A stretch of DNA of 64,000 nt from Rhodospirillaceae bacterium. GTDB lineage: Bacteria; Pseudomonadota; Alphaproteobacteria; Rhodospirillales; Casp-alpha2. This document shows positions 9,040-18,089 of this stretch, piece by piece. The notes beneath the pieces were generated by a model. The model saw only the letters and a list, made by a program, of their open reading frames with translations, had not been told where the DNA came from and did not search any database. The stretch spans positions 1 through 64,000 of the forward strand of contig JABJBP010000070.1 in assembly GCA_018665815.1 (NCBI GenBank), given 5' to 3'. Every line of letters starts with the position of its first letter. Position 1 is the stretch's first letter. The position numbers and the translations under genes were made by a program.

Positions 9040-10278
9040 ATGACTAATCCAAATGATCCATCACTCGGGCCGGACAAACCCGAAACATCGCCACGCCAAA
9101 GCACCGCGCTCGTGTTGTTTGTTACAACGATGGTTCAGGCACTCGTGACCATGAATGTTGTCATCCCTGCGGCCATCGCGCCGGAGGTCGCGCAGGCCCA
9201 CGGTGTCCCCTCGTCCCTGATCGGATTGCAAATCGGTCTTGTCTATGGCGGGGCGATGATCTTATCGACCTTGTCAGGGACCTTGGTGAGGCGATGGGGT
9301 GCAATTAGAACGAGCCAAACCGCCCTCATACTTTCTGCATTTGGCGGCGCAATGATGGCAATGCCGTCATTATTCGCATTGATTCCGGGCGCGATGATAT
9401 GTGGCTTCGGTTACGCCCTGACCAATCCACCCGCGTCACACCTGTTGACGCGCGTATCCGGAGGCCGAGGCCGAAACCTTCTCTTTTCCATCAAACAAAC
9501 CAGTGTGCCACTTGGCGGCATTGCCGCGGGCGTCATGGCGCCGCCGGTGGCGCTGACTTTCGGTTGGCAAACGGCGCTTTTCGTCGGTGCCGTGACCGCA
9601 CTGATATTCGCCATGGCCATTCAATACATTCGCGCCACATGGGATGCAGATCGCTCGCCCAGCATTTCGCTCAGGCGCAATCCTGCTTCAGACATGGGAA
9701 TTATGTGGAATGACCCTCGGTTGCGGCTCTTTGCATTTTCCGCTTTTTGTTATTCCGCCGTTCAACTTTGCCTGACGACATTTGCCGTAACCATGCTCGT
9801 GGCAGACCTAGATTTTGGCTTGGTGGAAGCGGGTCTCGTGCTGGCCGTTTTACAGGTTGCCGGCGTCACGGGCCGGCTTTGGTGGGGCTGGCTTGCCGAT
9901 AAAATTTCTGATGGTAATGCTGTCTTGCTCGCGATCGCCGTACTCAGCACAGCCACCGCGCTGGTGACCACGCAACTGACGCCGGGGACGGAACGCTTGG
10001 TCGTGTACGGATTGCTGGCGATATTCAGTTTTGGCGCCGTTGGCTGGAATGGTGTCGCCATGGCGGAAATTGCCCGACTGGCGCCACAGGGCTTGATCAG
10101 CACGGCGACCGGCGCGGTATTGGTCGTCACATTTGCCGGGATCCTCGTCGGCCCCCCTGTGTTCACCGGGTTGCACAGCTTGATCGGCGATTACACGTTG
10201 ACCTTCGGCATGTTCGCTTTGATTTCGGCGATCGGAGGTGGCTTCGTGCTGGCTGCCAGACGGCAAAACTCCGCCTAG
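9040..10278 (+). CDS. MFS transporter
   Basis: A 412-residue major facilitator superfamily permease with about 12 hydrophobic segments. The cytoplasmic loop 2-3 motif is present in degenerate form (GTLVRRWGAIRTSQTAL), and a helix-4/5 region AMICGFGYALTNPPASHLLTRV is typical of the CynX/NreB-like or sugar-phosphate-like groups. The ATG at 9040 was preferred, since the frame extends 108 bp upstream without hydrophobic character and overlaps the preceding gene. Substrate unknown. It converges on ccrM with only 16 bp between stops. Confidence 0.85.
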   Translation: MTNPNDPSLGPDKPETSPRQSTALVLFVTTMVQALVTMNVVIPAAIAPEVAQAHGVPSSLIGLQIGLVYGGAMILSTLSGTLVRRWGAIRTSQTALILSAFGGAMMAMPSLFALIPGAMICGFGYALTNPPASHLLTRVSGGRGRNLLFSIKQTSVPLGGIAAGVMAPPVALTFGWQTALFVGAVTALIFAMAIQYIRATWDADRSPSISLRRNPASDMGIMWNDPRLRLFAFSAFCYSAVQLCLTTFAVTMLVADLDFGLVEAGLVLAVLQVAGVTGRLWWGWLADKISDGNAVLLAIAVLSTATALVTTQLTPGTERLVVYGLLAIFSFGAVGWNGVAMAEIARLAPQGLISTATGAVLVVTFAGILVGPPVFTGLHSLIGDYTLTFGMFALISAIGGGFVLAARRQNSA

Positions 10279-10294
10279 TGCCGCATCGCGTTGA

Positions 10295-11422
10295 TCAGTG
10301 AAGTTCCGCCCGTAACTTTTGCCGATAGAGATCGATGGGTACCATTTCGCCTTTCTGCTGAATGTACCAAAACTGCCATCCGTTGCAGGCTGGCGCTTTT
10401 TGTACAAAGGCGCCGACTTGATGAATAGAGCCGCGGAACCCATCGGTAATTAGTGTCCCATCCGCGCGCACACGAGCGGAATGTCGCCCGCGCTGATCTG
10501 TAAGAACCTGGCCTGGTTGCAGCATGCCCCGCTCAACCAACCATCCAAATGGAATACGAGGTTGTTCTTTTTTTGATTCAATTTTCAACACGTCTTCCTC
10601 TTGTATTCGATTAACCTTAGAAATGCGGTCTTCGGCCAACGCAGCGTAATCTGGGTCGCGTTCGATACCCACGTAATGGCGCCCGAGTTTTTTAGCGACG
10701 GCGCCCGTCGTGCCACTGCCAAAAAACGGATCGAGCACAATGTCGTCAACGTTCGTTGAGGCAATAATGGCGCGGTACAACAGCGCTTCGGGTTTTTGCG
10801 TGGGATGCGCTTTTTTACCATCAATCTTCAAGCGTTCACGACCGGTGCATAACGGCATCAGCCAGTCTGAGCGCATTTGCAAATCGTCATTCAGCGCCTT
10901 CATGGATTCGTAATTGAAACGATATTTGGATTCTTTTGATCGCGCGCACCAAATCAACGTTTCATGGGCGTTGGTGAAACGCCGCCCGCGAAAATTCGGC
11001 ATAGGGTTGGTTTTGCGCCAAATGACGTCATTCAACATCCAAAAACCTAAATCTTGCAAGGCGGTGCCGACACGGAAAATATTGTGATAGCTGCCGATCA
11101 CCCAAAGCGAACCATTGGGCTTAAGGACCCGACGTGCACCTTCAAGCCATTCGCGTGTGAACTGATCGTAAGTGGCGAAACTGTCGAAGCGATCCCAATC
11201 GTTATCGACGCCGTCAACGCGTGAATTGTTCGGCCGGTGCAGTTCGCCTTCCAGCTGAAGATTGTAGGGGGGATCGGCAAATACCATGTCGACGCTGGCT
11301 TCCGGCAGCGACGCCAATTGCTCCATGCAATCACCCATGAGAATGCTATCGGCGTATGCCGGCAGCGGCGCGGGTGCCGACGGAGCAGTACTTGCCCGTT
11401 TACTTTTATGATCTCTGCCCAT
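10295..11422 (-). CDS. ccrM: Cell-cycle GANTC adenine-N6 DNA methyltransferase CcrM
   Basis: A 375-residue beta-class methyltransferase that methylates adenine in GANTC. Catalytic motif IV is DPPYNLQL (50-57) and the AdoMet-binding FxGxG motif is [10 protein letters not shown] (231-240). The C-terminal ~80-residue domain special to CcrM follows ([19 protein letters not shown] ... [13 protein letters not shown]). That C-terminal domain and the flanking motifs are what separate CcrM from restriction-linked methylases; no restriction gene is nearby. In Caulobacter and relatives it marks replication state and controls cell-cycle promoters. The upstream DNA carries a strong cluster of GANTC sites, suggesting autoregulation by methylation. 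Confidence 0.96.
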   Translation of the reverse strand: MGRDHKSKRASTAPSAPAPLPAYADSILMGDCMEQLASLPEASVDMVFADPPYNLQLEGELHRPNNSRVDGVDNDWDRFDSFATYDQFTREWLEGARRVLKPNGSLWVIGSYHNIFRVGTALQDLGFWMLNDVIWRKTNPMPNFRGRRFTNAHETLIWCARSKESKYRFNYESMKALNDDLQMRSDWLMPLCTGRERLKIDGKKAHPTQKPEALLYRAIIASTNVDDIVLDPFFGSGTTGAVAKKLGRHYVGIERDPDYAALAEDRISKVNRIQEEDVLKIESKKEQPRIPFGWLVERGMLQPGQVLTDQRGRHSARVRADGTLITDGFRGSIHQVGAFVQKAPACNGWQFWYIQQKGEMVPIDLYRQKLRAELH

Positions 11423-11447
11423 AGTCCGGGCAGCATGGAGAAGCCAG

Positions 11448-11531
11448 GAGTCGCCGTCAAGAACGAAATGGAATCAATGAGTTAGAAGAGATTCGGCGCT
11501 AGATATGGAGTCCCGGAGTCAGTCCGGACTC
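11448..11531 (-). promoter_or_regulatory. Cluster of six GANTC sites in the ccrM upstream region
   Basis: GANTC occurs at 11448, 11471, 11490, 11508, 11516 and 11527, six sites in 84 bp against an expectation of about one per 256 bp. Five lie in the gap between ccrM and rnhB; the last is at the 3' end of rnhB, next to the palindrome AGTCCGGACT (11521-11530). In Caulobacter the ccrM promoter contains GANTC sites whose methylation represses it, so this is the likely control region of ccrM. I could not identify a clear CtrA site. Confidence 0.6.
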
Positions 11532-12142
11532 AAGATGTTGCGGATCGGCGCGAAGCTCCGGCGATGTTCAGGCGTGACACCTAGACGGGCCAGAGCGTTT
11601 TGGTGTTCGCGCGTACCATACCCAGCGTTGTGCTCCCATCCATATCCTGGATAGCGCTCATCCAGCGCTACCATAATTCGATCACGGGTGACTTTCGCGA
11701 CGATTGACGCCGCCGCGATCGACAGGCTTCTGGAGTCCCCTTTGACGACGCATTCCAATTCGCAATTCAAGTCCGGCAGCCGATTGCCGTCAACCAGGGC
11801 GAAATCCGGCGACGGCTCGCCCAGATCACTGACCGCGCGGGCCATTGCCAACATTGTCGCCTGAAGGATATTGAGATGATCAATCTCCGCCACATCGGCT
11901 TCACCGACGCCGATCCTCGCGACCCCTTCAAGGGCACCGAACAATTCTTCGCGGGCACGTGGCTTTAATTTCTTTGAATCATCGAGACGGCTCAACAAGT
12001 CTTTCGGAATGATCTCCGGGTCCAAGACGACCGCGCCGGCAACCACTGGGCCGGCCCAAGGTCCTCGCCCGGCTTCATCAATCCCGACAACGGCATCAGC
12101 ACCTGTCGCCCATGCGCTTTTTTCGAATTGCCAATCAGGCAT
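11519..12142 (-). CDS. rnhB: Ribonuclease HII
   Basis: This 207-residue endonuclease cleaves the RNA strand of RNA-DNA hybrids and starts ribonucleotide excision repair. The N-terminal catalytic motif VVGIDEAGRGPWAGPVVAGAV carries D22 and E23. DDSKKLKPRAREELF, the ALVDGN aspartate and AAASIVAKVTRDRIM complete the RNase HII set, and the C-terminal GYGTREHQNAL segment is also present. It overlaps the antiporter gene by 8 bp at its start, so the two are probably one transcript, and it is followed by ccrM in the same direction, as in several alphaproteobacteria. Confidence 0.97.
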   Translation of the reverse strand: MPDWQFEKSAWATGADAVVGIDEAGRGPWAGPVVAGAVVLDPEIIPKDLLSRLDDSKKLKPRAREELFGALEGVARIGVGEADVAEIDHLNILQATMLAMARAVSDLGEPSPDFALVDGNRLPDLNCELECVVKGDSRSLSIAAASIVAKVTRDRIMVALDERYPGYGWEHNAGYGTREHQNALARLGVTPEHRRSFAPIRNILSPD

Positions 12143-13739
12143 TCTTCCGCCTTGGTCGTGGTGATTTAGCGACGCGCTTCACCGGTTTTTTCTTGGATTG
12201 CGCTTTCTTTGGTGGCGTTTTCTTTTTGGGGGCAGTTTTCGTAACGTGCCGTTTTCTCTTCACTGGAACCGGCTCGGCATCGATTTGAACAGGCGCCTTT
12301 TTGGGCGCTTCGGGCGACTTCAAGTCGAGCTCCAGGGGTAAAATTTCAACCTTGGCAACGCTTGTGTCTTTGGCGGAAGGCGTCGTTGGCGAGATTGGCT
12401 CTGCGGCCTTAGACCCCTTCTCCCGCCGGCGTTTTGCACGCCGGCGCCGGACCCAGAGGGCGGCGATTCGGAGTTGGCGCTGCCAGCCTGAGCGGGCATC
12501 GCCAATCGCCTCGGACACCAATTCGACTTCCGGACCATACATCAACCGCATCAGTTCGCGGGACTCCGTAATCCCGTAACTGACAAGCAATTGCAGGCGC
12601 CGGCCGGCAATCACCCAAATCGGACTGAGCCCCAGGCTCATCACCGTCACCGCAACAACGAGACGGCCCTCACTCTCGGAAATGACCCCTACATCGGTTG
12701 CGATCACCGCCATCAAAAATGAAAACTCACCAACCTGGGAGATCATAATTCCGGCCAGAAAAGCATGATGCCAAGCCTGCCCGAGAAGCCCCAACGCCAA
12801 CACGCTGATCACCGTTTTGAATACCGCGATCAACATAAACAACGCCAAGACAAGTGTCAGATTATCCCAAATGTAATCAAGATCGATCAGCAAACCGATG
12901 GATAGAAAGAACACCATCATCAGCACGCTCTGGATCGGTTGCGTCGCCTGCAACATGGAATGCCGGTTAGTGCTGTTGCCGATAATCAACCCCGCCAAAA
13001 AAGCGCCGTAGGCCGCCGATAAACCCAACACACCGGACAAGGCCGCGAGGCCAAAGCAAAATCCAAGCGCACTGAGTGGTAGAAGGTCGGCATGCCCGGC
13101 AACGACCTCGGAAAAAGGCAAGCGGACCTTTCGACCACCACTGAGATACAATATCAATCCCACCAGGAAGATAACCGAAAACAGAACCTTCGGCACCACC
13201 AGCCAATTAACTTCCTCGCCGCCCATGGCGTTGATGGACAGCATCATGGGTACAACAGCCAAATCCTGGGCGATCAATACGCCAACGGCAATGCGCCCCG
13301 TCCGCGTTCTAAGCTCCCCCAAGCCCTCCAAAATTTTCACGGCAACGGCCGTTGATGATATGGCAACGACAAATCCAAATAAAATTGCCGCCGGCGTACT
13401 CCAGCCGATGACCTTCGCTGCAATCAGCATGACGCCGACGCTCGCCGAAATCTGAATAACCGTCGTCGCCAGGGCCAAACGCCAAACCCGCCGGAAGGCG
13501 CGTAGCGACAATTCCATGCCAATCAAAAACAACAAAAGCAGGACGCCCAGTTCGGCTAGGCTGTCGATGCCGCTCCGATCCTGAACCAACGCCAGCCCGG
13601 ACGGGCCCAGCAACACGCCGGCCACGATATATCCGACGATGGCGGGTTGGCGGACTCGCTCCATAAGCACGCCGCAAATCAGCGCGGCGAGGGCAACGGC
13701 GGCAATTCCCGTGAGCGCGGTATGAGCTTGAGATTCCAT
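12135..13739 (-). CDS. Cation:proton antiporter (CPA2/KefB-like) with basic C-terminal tail
   Basis: A 534-residue membrane protein. Residues ~1-385 form a CPA2 Na+/H+ exchanger domain of about 12-13 helices, including GYIVAGVLLGPSGLAL, LFLIGMELSLRAFRRVWRLA, SSTAVAVKILEGLGELRT and a well-conserved SQVGEFSFLMAVIA helix. There is no TrkA-N nucleotide-binding domain after it, unlike KefB/KefC. Instead there is an arginine-rich stretch (WVRRRRAKRRREKGSK) and then a tail of ~60 residues rich in Lys, Pro and Ala that resembles histone-H1-like C termini. Probable role: K+ or Na+ efflux in exchange for H+. The start codon ATG 13739 precedes helix 1 directly. Confidence 0.85.
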   Translation of the reverse strand: MESQAHTALTGIAAVALAALICGVLMERVRQPAIVGYIVAGVLLGPSGLALVQDRSGIDSLAELGVLLLLFLIGMELSLRAFRRVWRLALATTVIQISASVGVMLIAAKVIGWSTPAAILFGFVVAISSTAVAVKILEGLGELRTRTGRIAVGVLIAQDLAVVPMMLSINAMGGEEVNWLVVPKVLFSVIFLVGLILYLSGGRKVRLPFSEVVAGHADLLPLSALGFCFGLAALSGVLGLSAAYGAFLAGLIIGNSTNRHSMLQATQPIQSVLMMVFFLSIGLLIDLDYIWDNLTLVLALFMLIAVFKTVISVLALGLLGQAWHHAFLAGIMISQVGEFSFLMAVIATDVGVISESEGRLVVAVTVMSLGLSPIWVIAGRRLQLLVSYGITESRELMRLMYGPEVELVSEAIGDARSGWQRQLRIAALWVRRRRAKRRREKGSKAAEPISPTTPSAKDTSVAKVEILPLELDLKSPEAPKKAPVQIDAEPVPVKRKRHVTKTAPKKKTPPKKAQSKKKPVKRVAKSPRPRRKNA

Positions 13740-13762
13740 TGGCCGAGCTTACCACCGCACCA

Positions 13763-15832
13763 TCAAAACACCCGCAAAAGAAAAGCGTACAGTTCGGCCG
13801 TTTCCTTGAGCCGGTCAAACCGCCCAGCTGCGCCGCCATGCCCCGCATCCATATTTGTTTTCAGGCATATCAAATGATCATCCGTCTTCAGCGCACGCAA
13901 CCGTGCCACCCATTTCGCCGGCTCCCAATAGGTCACCCGAGGGTCCGTCAACCCGGCAGTGACGAAGATGTGCGGATAATTCTGCGCGCTCACATTGTCA
14001 TAGGGCGAATAGTCTGCAATTCGATTATATGCCGCACTGCTTTCAATGGGGTTGCCCCATTCGGGCCATTCCGGCGGGGTCAGTGGCAACGTGTCATCAA
14101 GCATCGTATTGAGGACATCGACAAAGGGCACATCGGCCAAAATGGCTTTGAACAAATCAGGTCGGAGATTGGCAATGGCCCCCATGAGCATGCCCCCCGC
14201 GCTGCCGCCATGCGCGGCAATTCGGCCAGATTGCGTCATTCCTGACTGGATCAAAGCCTCGCCAGCGGCAATAAAGTCACCGAATGTGTTCGCCTTGTGC
14301 TGCCCCCGGCCATCCCGATACCACCGATATCCCTTTTCCATACCGCCGCGGACGTGTGCGATGGCATAGACGAACCCACGGTCCACGAGGCTCAGGCGCG
14401 GCGTTGAAAATGCCGACGGCATAGCCATGCCGTAGGCGCCATACCCATAAAGCAAAACCGGTGCCGTGCCATCCAGAGGCGTGTCCTTGCGATACAACAA
14501 GCTGACCGGCACGGTCTCACCATCCGCCGTCGGCGCCTGCAGGCGCCGGGTCACATAACCGTCGGGATCGTGGCCCGACGGGATTTCCTGCTCTTTGCGC
14601 AGTGTCCGCTCACGGCTCGCCATATCGTAGTCATAGACCTGTTCCGGCGTCGTCATCGATGAATAGGTGAACCGCATGGTCGTCGTGTCATATTCATACG
14701 AGCCGCCAAGCCCCAACGAAAACGCCTCCTCGTCAAAAGTGATCGCGTGCTCTTCACGGTCTTTCCCGACAACGATGATCTTTGGAAGCGCGTTCACACG
14801 CTCATAACGGACCCAATGGTTTTTGAAAATTTGTAATCCCAAAATGAGCCGCCCTGGCTCGTGGGCGACCACCTCCGTCCAGTTCTCCGGCCCGGGCGCA
14901 TCGAACGGTGCGGTCATCACTTTGAAATCTTCTGCGCCATTCGCGTTGGTCCGTATCAAAAACCCATCGTCGGTGTCGCTCAGATCGTATTCCGTATTGA
15001 CCACGCGCTCGGCAACCAAACGGGGTGCCTGGTTGGGTTTGTCGGCGTCGATGATCCGAACTTCCGATGTTTGATGATCGTGCGCACTAATCATTAAAAA
15101 TCGCCGGCTTTCGCTCAGAGACACACCGACAAAAAAACCGGCGTCCGGTTCCTTATAGACCCACGGGTCATCGGCCGGGTCAGTGCCCAGCACATGGCGG
15201 CGCACGGCGTGGGGGCGATGATTATCATCAAGGACCGTGTAGAGAACCGTGCGACCATCCGGCGCCCAGGCCAAACCACCGTTGGCATTCTCGATGACAT
15301 CATCAAGCTCCTCACCGCTGGCCAGATCACGAAACCGGATTGCATAAATTTCCGATCCATTCAGATCGACGGCGTAGGCGCATAGTTTGTGGTCGGGGCT
15401 TTGGTCGAAGGCACCGATCTTGAAATACGCCTGGCCTTCGGCTTCCGCGTCGCCATCAAGCATGACCTGTTCAGCGCCGCCGCCCTGAGGCTCGCGGCAG
15501 AAGATCGGGTGCTGACCGCCGTCACGGTAGCGCCGATAATATGCCCAGGGGCCATCGTCCATGGGCACGGAGGCATCGTCTTCATTGACCCGTGCTTTCA
15601 TCTCCGCGAACAACGTTTGCACGTCACTCTGTGCCGGCGCCATGACCGTCTCGGTATAAGCGTTTTCAGCCTCCAGATAAGCGCGGATGGCATCATCGAG
15701 CACATCCGGGTCGTGCATGACCTTTTGCCAGTTATCATCACGCAGCCAGGCGTAGTTATCCGTTCGAGTGTGGCCGTGGCAGGTATCCGTGTGTGGCCGG
15801 ATTTCCGCCATCGGTGCCTTCATTTCCGTCAT
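13763..15832 (-). CDS. ptrB: Oligopeptidase B (S9A prolyl oligopeptidase family)
   Basis: A 689-residue serine peptidase that cleaves small peptides after basic residues. The N-terminal beta-propeller (~10-410) starts with HTDTCHGHTRTDNYAWLRDD. The C-terminal alpha/beta hydrolase domain contains the nucleophile in AAHGGSAGGMLMGAIAN, the acid in the ASP region after VTAGLTDPRVTYWEPAKWVA, and the His in TNMDAGHGGAAGRFDRLKE. No signal peptide is seen, so it is cytoplasmic. Its start overlaps the stop of the upstream deacetylase-like gene by 4 bp (ATGA), so the two are translationally coupled. Confidence 0.94.
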   Translation of the reverse strand: MTEMKAPMAEIRPHTDTCHGHTRTDNYAWLRDDNWQKVMHDPDVLDDAIRAYLEAENAYTETVMAPAQSDVQTLFAEMKARVNEDDASVPMDDGPWAYYRRYRDGGQHPIFCREPQGGGAEQVMLDGDAEAEGQAYFKIGAFDQSPDHKLCAYAVDLNGSEIYAIRFRDLASGEELDDVIENANGGLAWAPDGRTVLYTVLDDNHRPHAVRRHVLGTDPADDPWVYKEPDAGFFVGVSLSESRRFLMISAHDHQTSEVRIIDADKPNQAPRLVAERVVNTEYDLSDTDDGFLIRTNANGAEDFKVMTAPFDAPGPENWTEVVAHEPGRLILGLQIFKNHWVRYERVNALPKIIVVGKDREEHAITFDEEAFSLGLGGSYEYDTTTMRFTYSSMTTPEQVYDYDMASRERTLRKEQEIPSGHDPDGYVTRRLQAPTADGETVPVSLLYRKDTPLDGTAPVLLYGYGAYGMAMPSAFSTPRLSLVDRGFVYAIAHVRGGMEKGYRWYRDGRGQHKANTFGDFIAAGEALIQSGMTQSGRIAAHGGSAGGMLMGAIANLRPDLFKAILADVPFVDVLNTMLDDTLPLTPPEWPEWGNPIESSAAYNRIADYSPYDNVSAQNYPHIFVTAGLTDPRVTYWEPAKWVARLRALKTDDHLICLKTNMDAGHGGAAGRFDRLKETAELYAFLLRVF

Positions 15833-16989
15833 GCCGTCAAAGCCTTTCCCGCGATCTCGCGGACTGCATCACGGACAGGACCCGGGTTGGGCCGGTCCGC
15901 GAGGGTTGTCATCCAATGTTCGAAGGGCTGGCGCCCGCGCCGGTGTTGCCAGTTGACTTCACGCAGCAACGCCTCGGCCTTAGCCGGCAATTGATCCGGC
16001 ACTTCAAAGCCATTAAGTGTCGCCCAAATGCCGCTCCAGCACCGGCCCACGGCATAAGGGTTATACCCGCCGCCGCCCGAAACCAACAGACGCCGGGTCG
16101 CACCGGCCACCAAACCCACGGCCCGCCAAAGCGCGACATTCGACAACCGCAACTTACTTTGCGGATCATCTGCCAACGCATCGGAGCCGGCTTGGACGTA
16201 AATGACGTCCGGCGCAAACTCAATAATCTTCGGTAACACGACGCTTTCGGTCAAAAATTCCAGCTCCGAATCGTTAAAACCTTCCGGTACGGGCATATTC
16301 AGCGCAACCCCACCGGCGCGATCATCGACCCCGCCCGCATCACCAGGCCCGCCGCCTCGGACCATCGGCCAGCGACCGGCTTCATGGATCGACAATGTAA
16401 AGACCCGTGGATCATCAGCGAAGGCATCCTGGACGCCATCGCCGTGATGCGCGTCGAAATCAACATAAAAAACCCGCGATATGCCGTTCGCCAATAATTC
16501 GCGAATACTCAGCACTGGTTCGTTGAAATAGCAGAATCCGCTGGCATGATCGGCGCGGCCATGATGCTGGCCACCACCGGGGCTGTAGAAGATGCCATCC
16601 GCCGCCGCTAGGTGCCGGGCCGCATAAAGACCGCCACCGCAGGCCGTTGCCGGGCGGCGGTACATGCCGTCGAAGATGGGATTGCCGTTGATCCCGATAT
16701 GATGGCGCTGGGCAACGTCAAGGTCCAACCGCCCATCGCGTTCCGCTATCTCAATGGCATCTATATAGGCCGCGTCATGAAAGCCGGCCAGCGCCGCCTT
16801 GTCGGCTCTCGGGCTGTCGACGAAATTCTTCTCATTCAGCCAGCCCAACGCCCGACAGAGATCCATCGCCAACGACACCCGGGGAATGCCCAAGGGATGG
16901 CTAGAGCCGTAGGTAGTGCTCCGATAAACCTCGCTGGCGATGAAACGCGGCGGGAAATGGGTTTCCGGGGCTGGCTTTTTTTCGTTCAT
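15829..16989 (-). CDS. Histone deacetylase-fold amidohydrolase
   Basis: A 386-residue Zn-dependent deacetylase of the arginase/HDAC superfamily. The active-site His pair is H142-H143 in GGGQHHGRADHASGFCYFN. The zinc ligands D177/D179/H181 lie in VFYVDFDAHHGDGVQDAF, with a further Asp in YVQAGSDALADDP, and the Gly-rich loop is VSGGGGYNPYAVGR. Bacterial members deacetylate acetylpolyamines, small amides or acetoin-related substrates; the actual substrate here cannot be read. It is first in a two-gene operon with oligopeptidase B and divergent from the DMT transporter gene. Confidence 0.9.
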   Translation of the reverse strand: MNEKKPAPETHFPPRFIASEVYRSTTYGSSHPLGIPRVSLAMDLCRALGWLNEKNFVDSPRADKAALAGFHDAAYIDAIEIAERDGRLDLDVAQRHHIGINGNPIFDGMYRRPATACGGGLYAARHLAAADGIFYSPGGGQHHGRADHASGFCYFNEPVLSIRELLANGISRVFYVDFDAHHGDGVQDAFADDPRVFTLSIHEAGRWPMVRGGGPGDAGGVDDRAGGVALNMPVPEGFNDSELEFLTESVVLPKIIEFAPDVIYVQAGSDALADDPQSKLRLSNVALWRAVGLVAGATRRLLVSGGGGYNPYAVGRCWSGIWATLNGFEVPDQLPAKAEALLREVNWQHRRGRQPFEHWMTTLADRPNPGPVRDAVREIAGKALTA

Positions 16990-17075
16990 CGGCTAAAGGT
17001 AGTGGGCTGCCGAGGTTCCGCCAAGGGCGCCGGCGGCATATTACTGTCCCCGCAACAACGCGCGAGCATCCTGCC

Positions 17076-17987
17076 TTGATCGAGCTTTGGATTCCCATCA
17101 CGATTTTCGCGGCGTTCATGCAAAACCTGCGCTCGGCCCTGCAAAAACATTTGAAAGGCCGGCTGTCGAACGGTGGCGCGACTTATGTACGGTTCCTTTA
17201 TTCGCTGCCGTTCTCGCTGATTTATCTGTGGGCGGTTTATACCTTCGGCGGTTATGCGATCCCCGAAGCGAACTGGCTGTTCATGCTGTATTGCTTGCTG
17301 GGCGGGCTGTCGCAAATTCTGTTCACCTTTCTTTTGGTTTATCTGTTTTCGTTTCGGAATTTTGCCGTCGGCACGATCTATTCGAAGACTGAAATCGTCC
17401 AGGTGGCGTTTCTCGGTCTGATCTTGCTGGGTGATACCATTAGTGACACGGCGCTGGTCGCCATCGCCATTGGCATGGCCGGCATTTTGACGCTTTCAGT
17501 GGCGCAAACCACGGTGACCTGGAAAAGCCTATTCACCAGTGTGTTCGAAAGACCGACGATGATCGGCCTCGTCTGCGGGGCTTTTCTGGGTGCCTCAGTA
17601 GTGTTTTACCGGGGCGCTTCATTGTCGCTTGGCGATGACCCGGCCATCATGCGCGCCGCTTATGCCCTCGCCGTCTCTGTCAGCATGCAAACCGTGATCA
17701 TGGGCGCCTACCTACTGGCCCGCGAACCAGGGCAAATGACGGCGGTGTTTACGCACTGGAAACCGTCCTTGGCGGTCGGCATTGCCGGCGTTTTGGGCTC
17801 AATCGGCTGGTTCACGGCGTTTTCGCTGCAAAACGCCGCTTACGTACGCGCTCTGGGTCAAATTGAGCTGGTATTCACCTTCATTGCATCGGTATTTTTC
17901 TTCAAGGAAAAGACCAATCGGCTGGAACTCTGTGGGATCGCCCTGGTGGTCGGCGCCATTCTGATCCTGGTTCTGGGCCAGGCATAA
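17076..17987 (+). CDS. DMT-superfamily (EamA) transporter
   Basis: A 303-residue permease with about ten hydrophobic helices in two homologous EamA halves. The start is a TTG at 17076: the first helix (IELWIPITIFAAFMQNLRSALQKHLKG) would be cut by the next ATG, and EamA proteins of this subgroup begin this way. The C-terminal half ends with ALVVGAILILVLGQA after a conserved FFKEKTNRLELCGIALV segment. The substrate is unknown; amino acids and other metabolites are exported by relatives. It is divergent from the deacetylase gene, with 86 bp between starts, and followed by purC. Confidence 0.85.
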   Translation: MIELWIPITIFAAFMQNLRSALQKHLKGRLSNGGATYVRFLYSLPFSLIYLWAVYTFGGYAIPEANWLFMLYCLLGGLSQILFTFLLVYLFSFRNFAVGTIYSKTEIVQVAFLGLILLGDTISDTALVAIAIGMAGILTLSVAQTTVTWKSLFTSVFERPTMIGLVCGAFLGASVVFYRGASLSLGDDPAIMRAAYALAVSVSMQTVIMGAYLLAREPGQMTAVFTHWKPSLAVGIAGVLGSIGWFTAFSLQNAAYVRALGQIELVFTFIASVFFFKEKTNRLELCGIALVVGAILILVLGQA

Positions 17988-18089
17988 AATAGGGCTGAAA
18001 TCTGGGGATAAATTTTGTTTTTTTGGCCTTGAATGACGAGCCGGAACACCGATATTAGACATTTCCATCATTCCAAGAGATTGCAAGCC

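Noticed and set aside
13739-16236. Long plus-strand frames opposite the oligopeptidase and deacetylase genes
   Set aside because: High-GC antisense frames; the minus-strand proteins have complete catalytic motifs.
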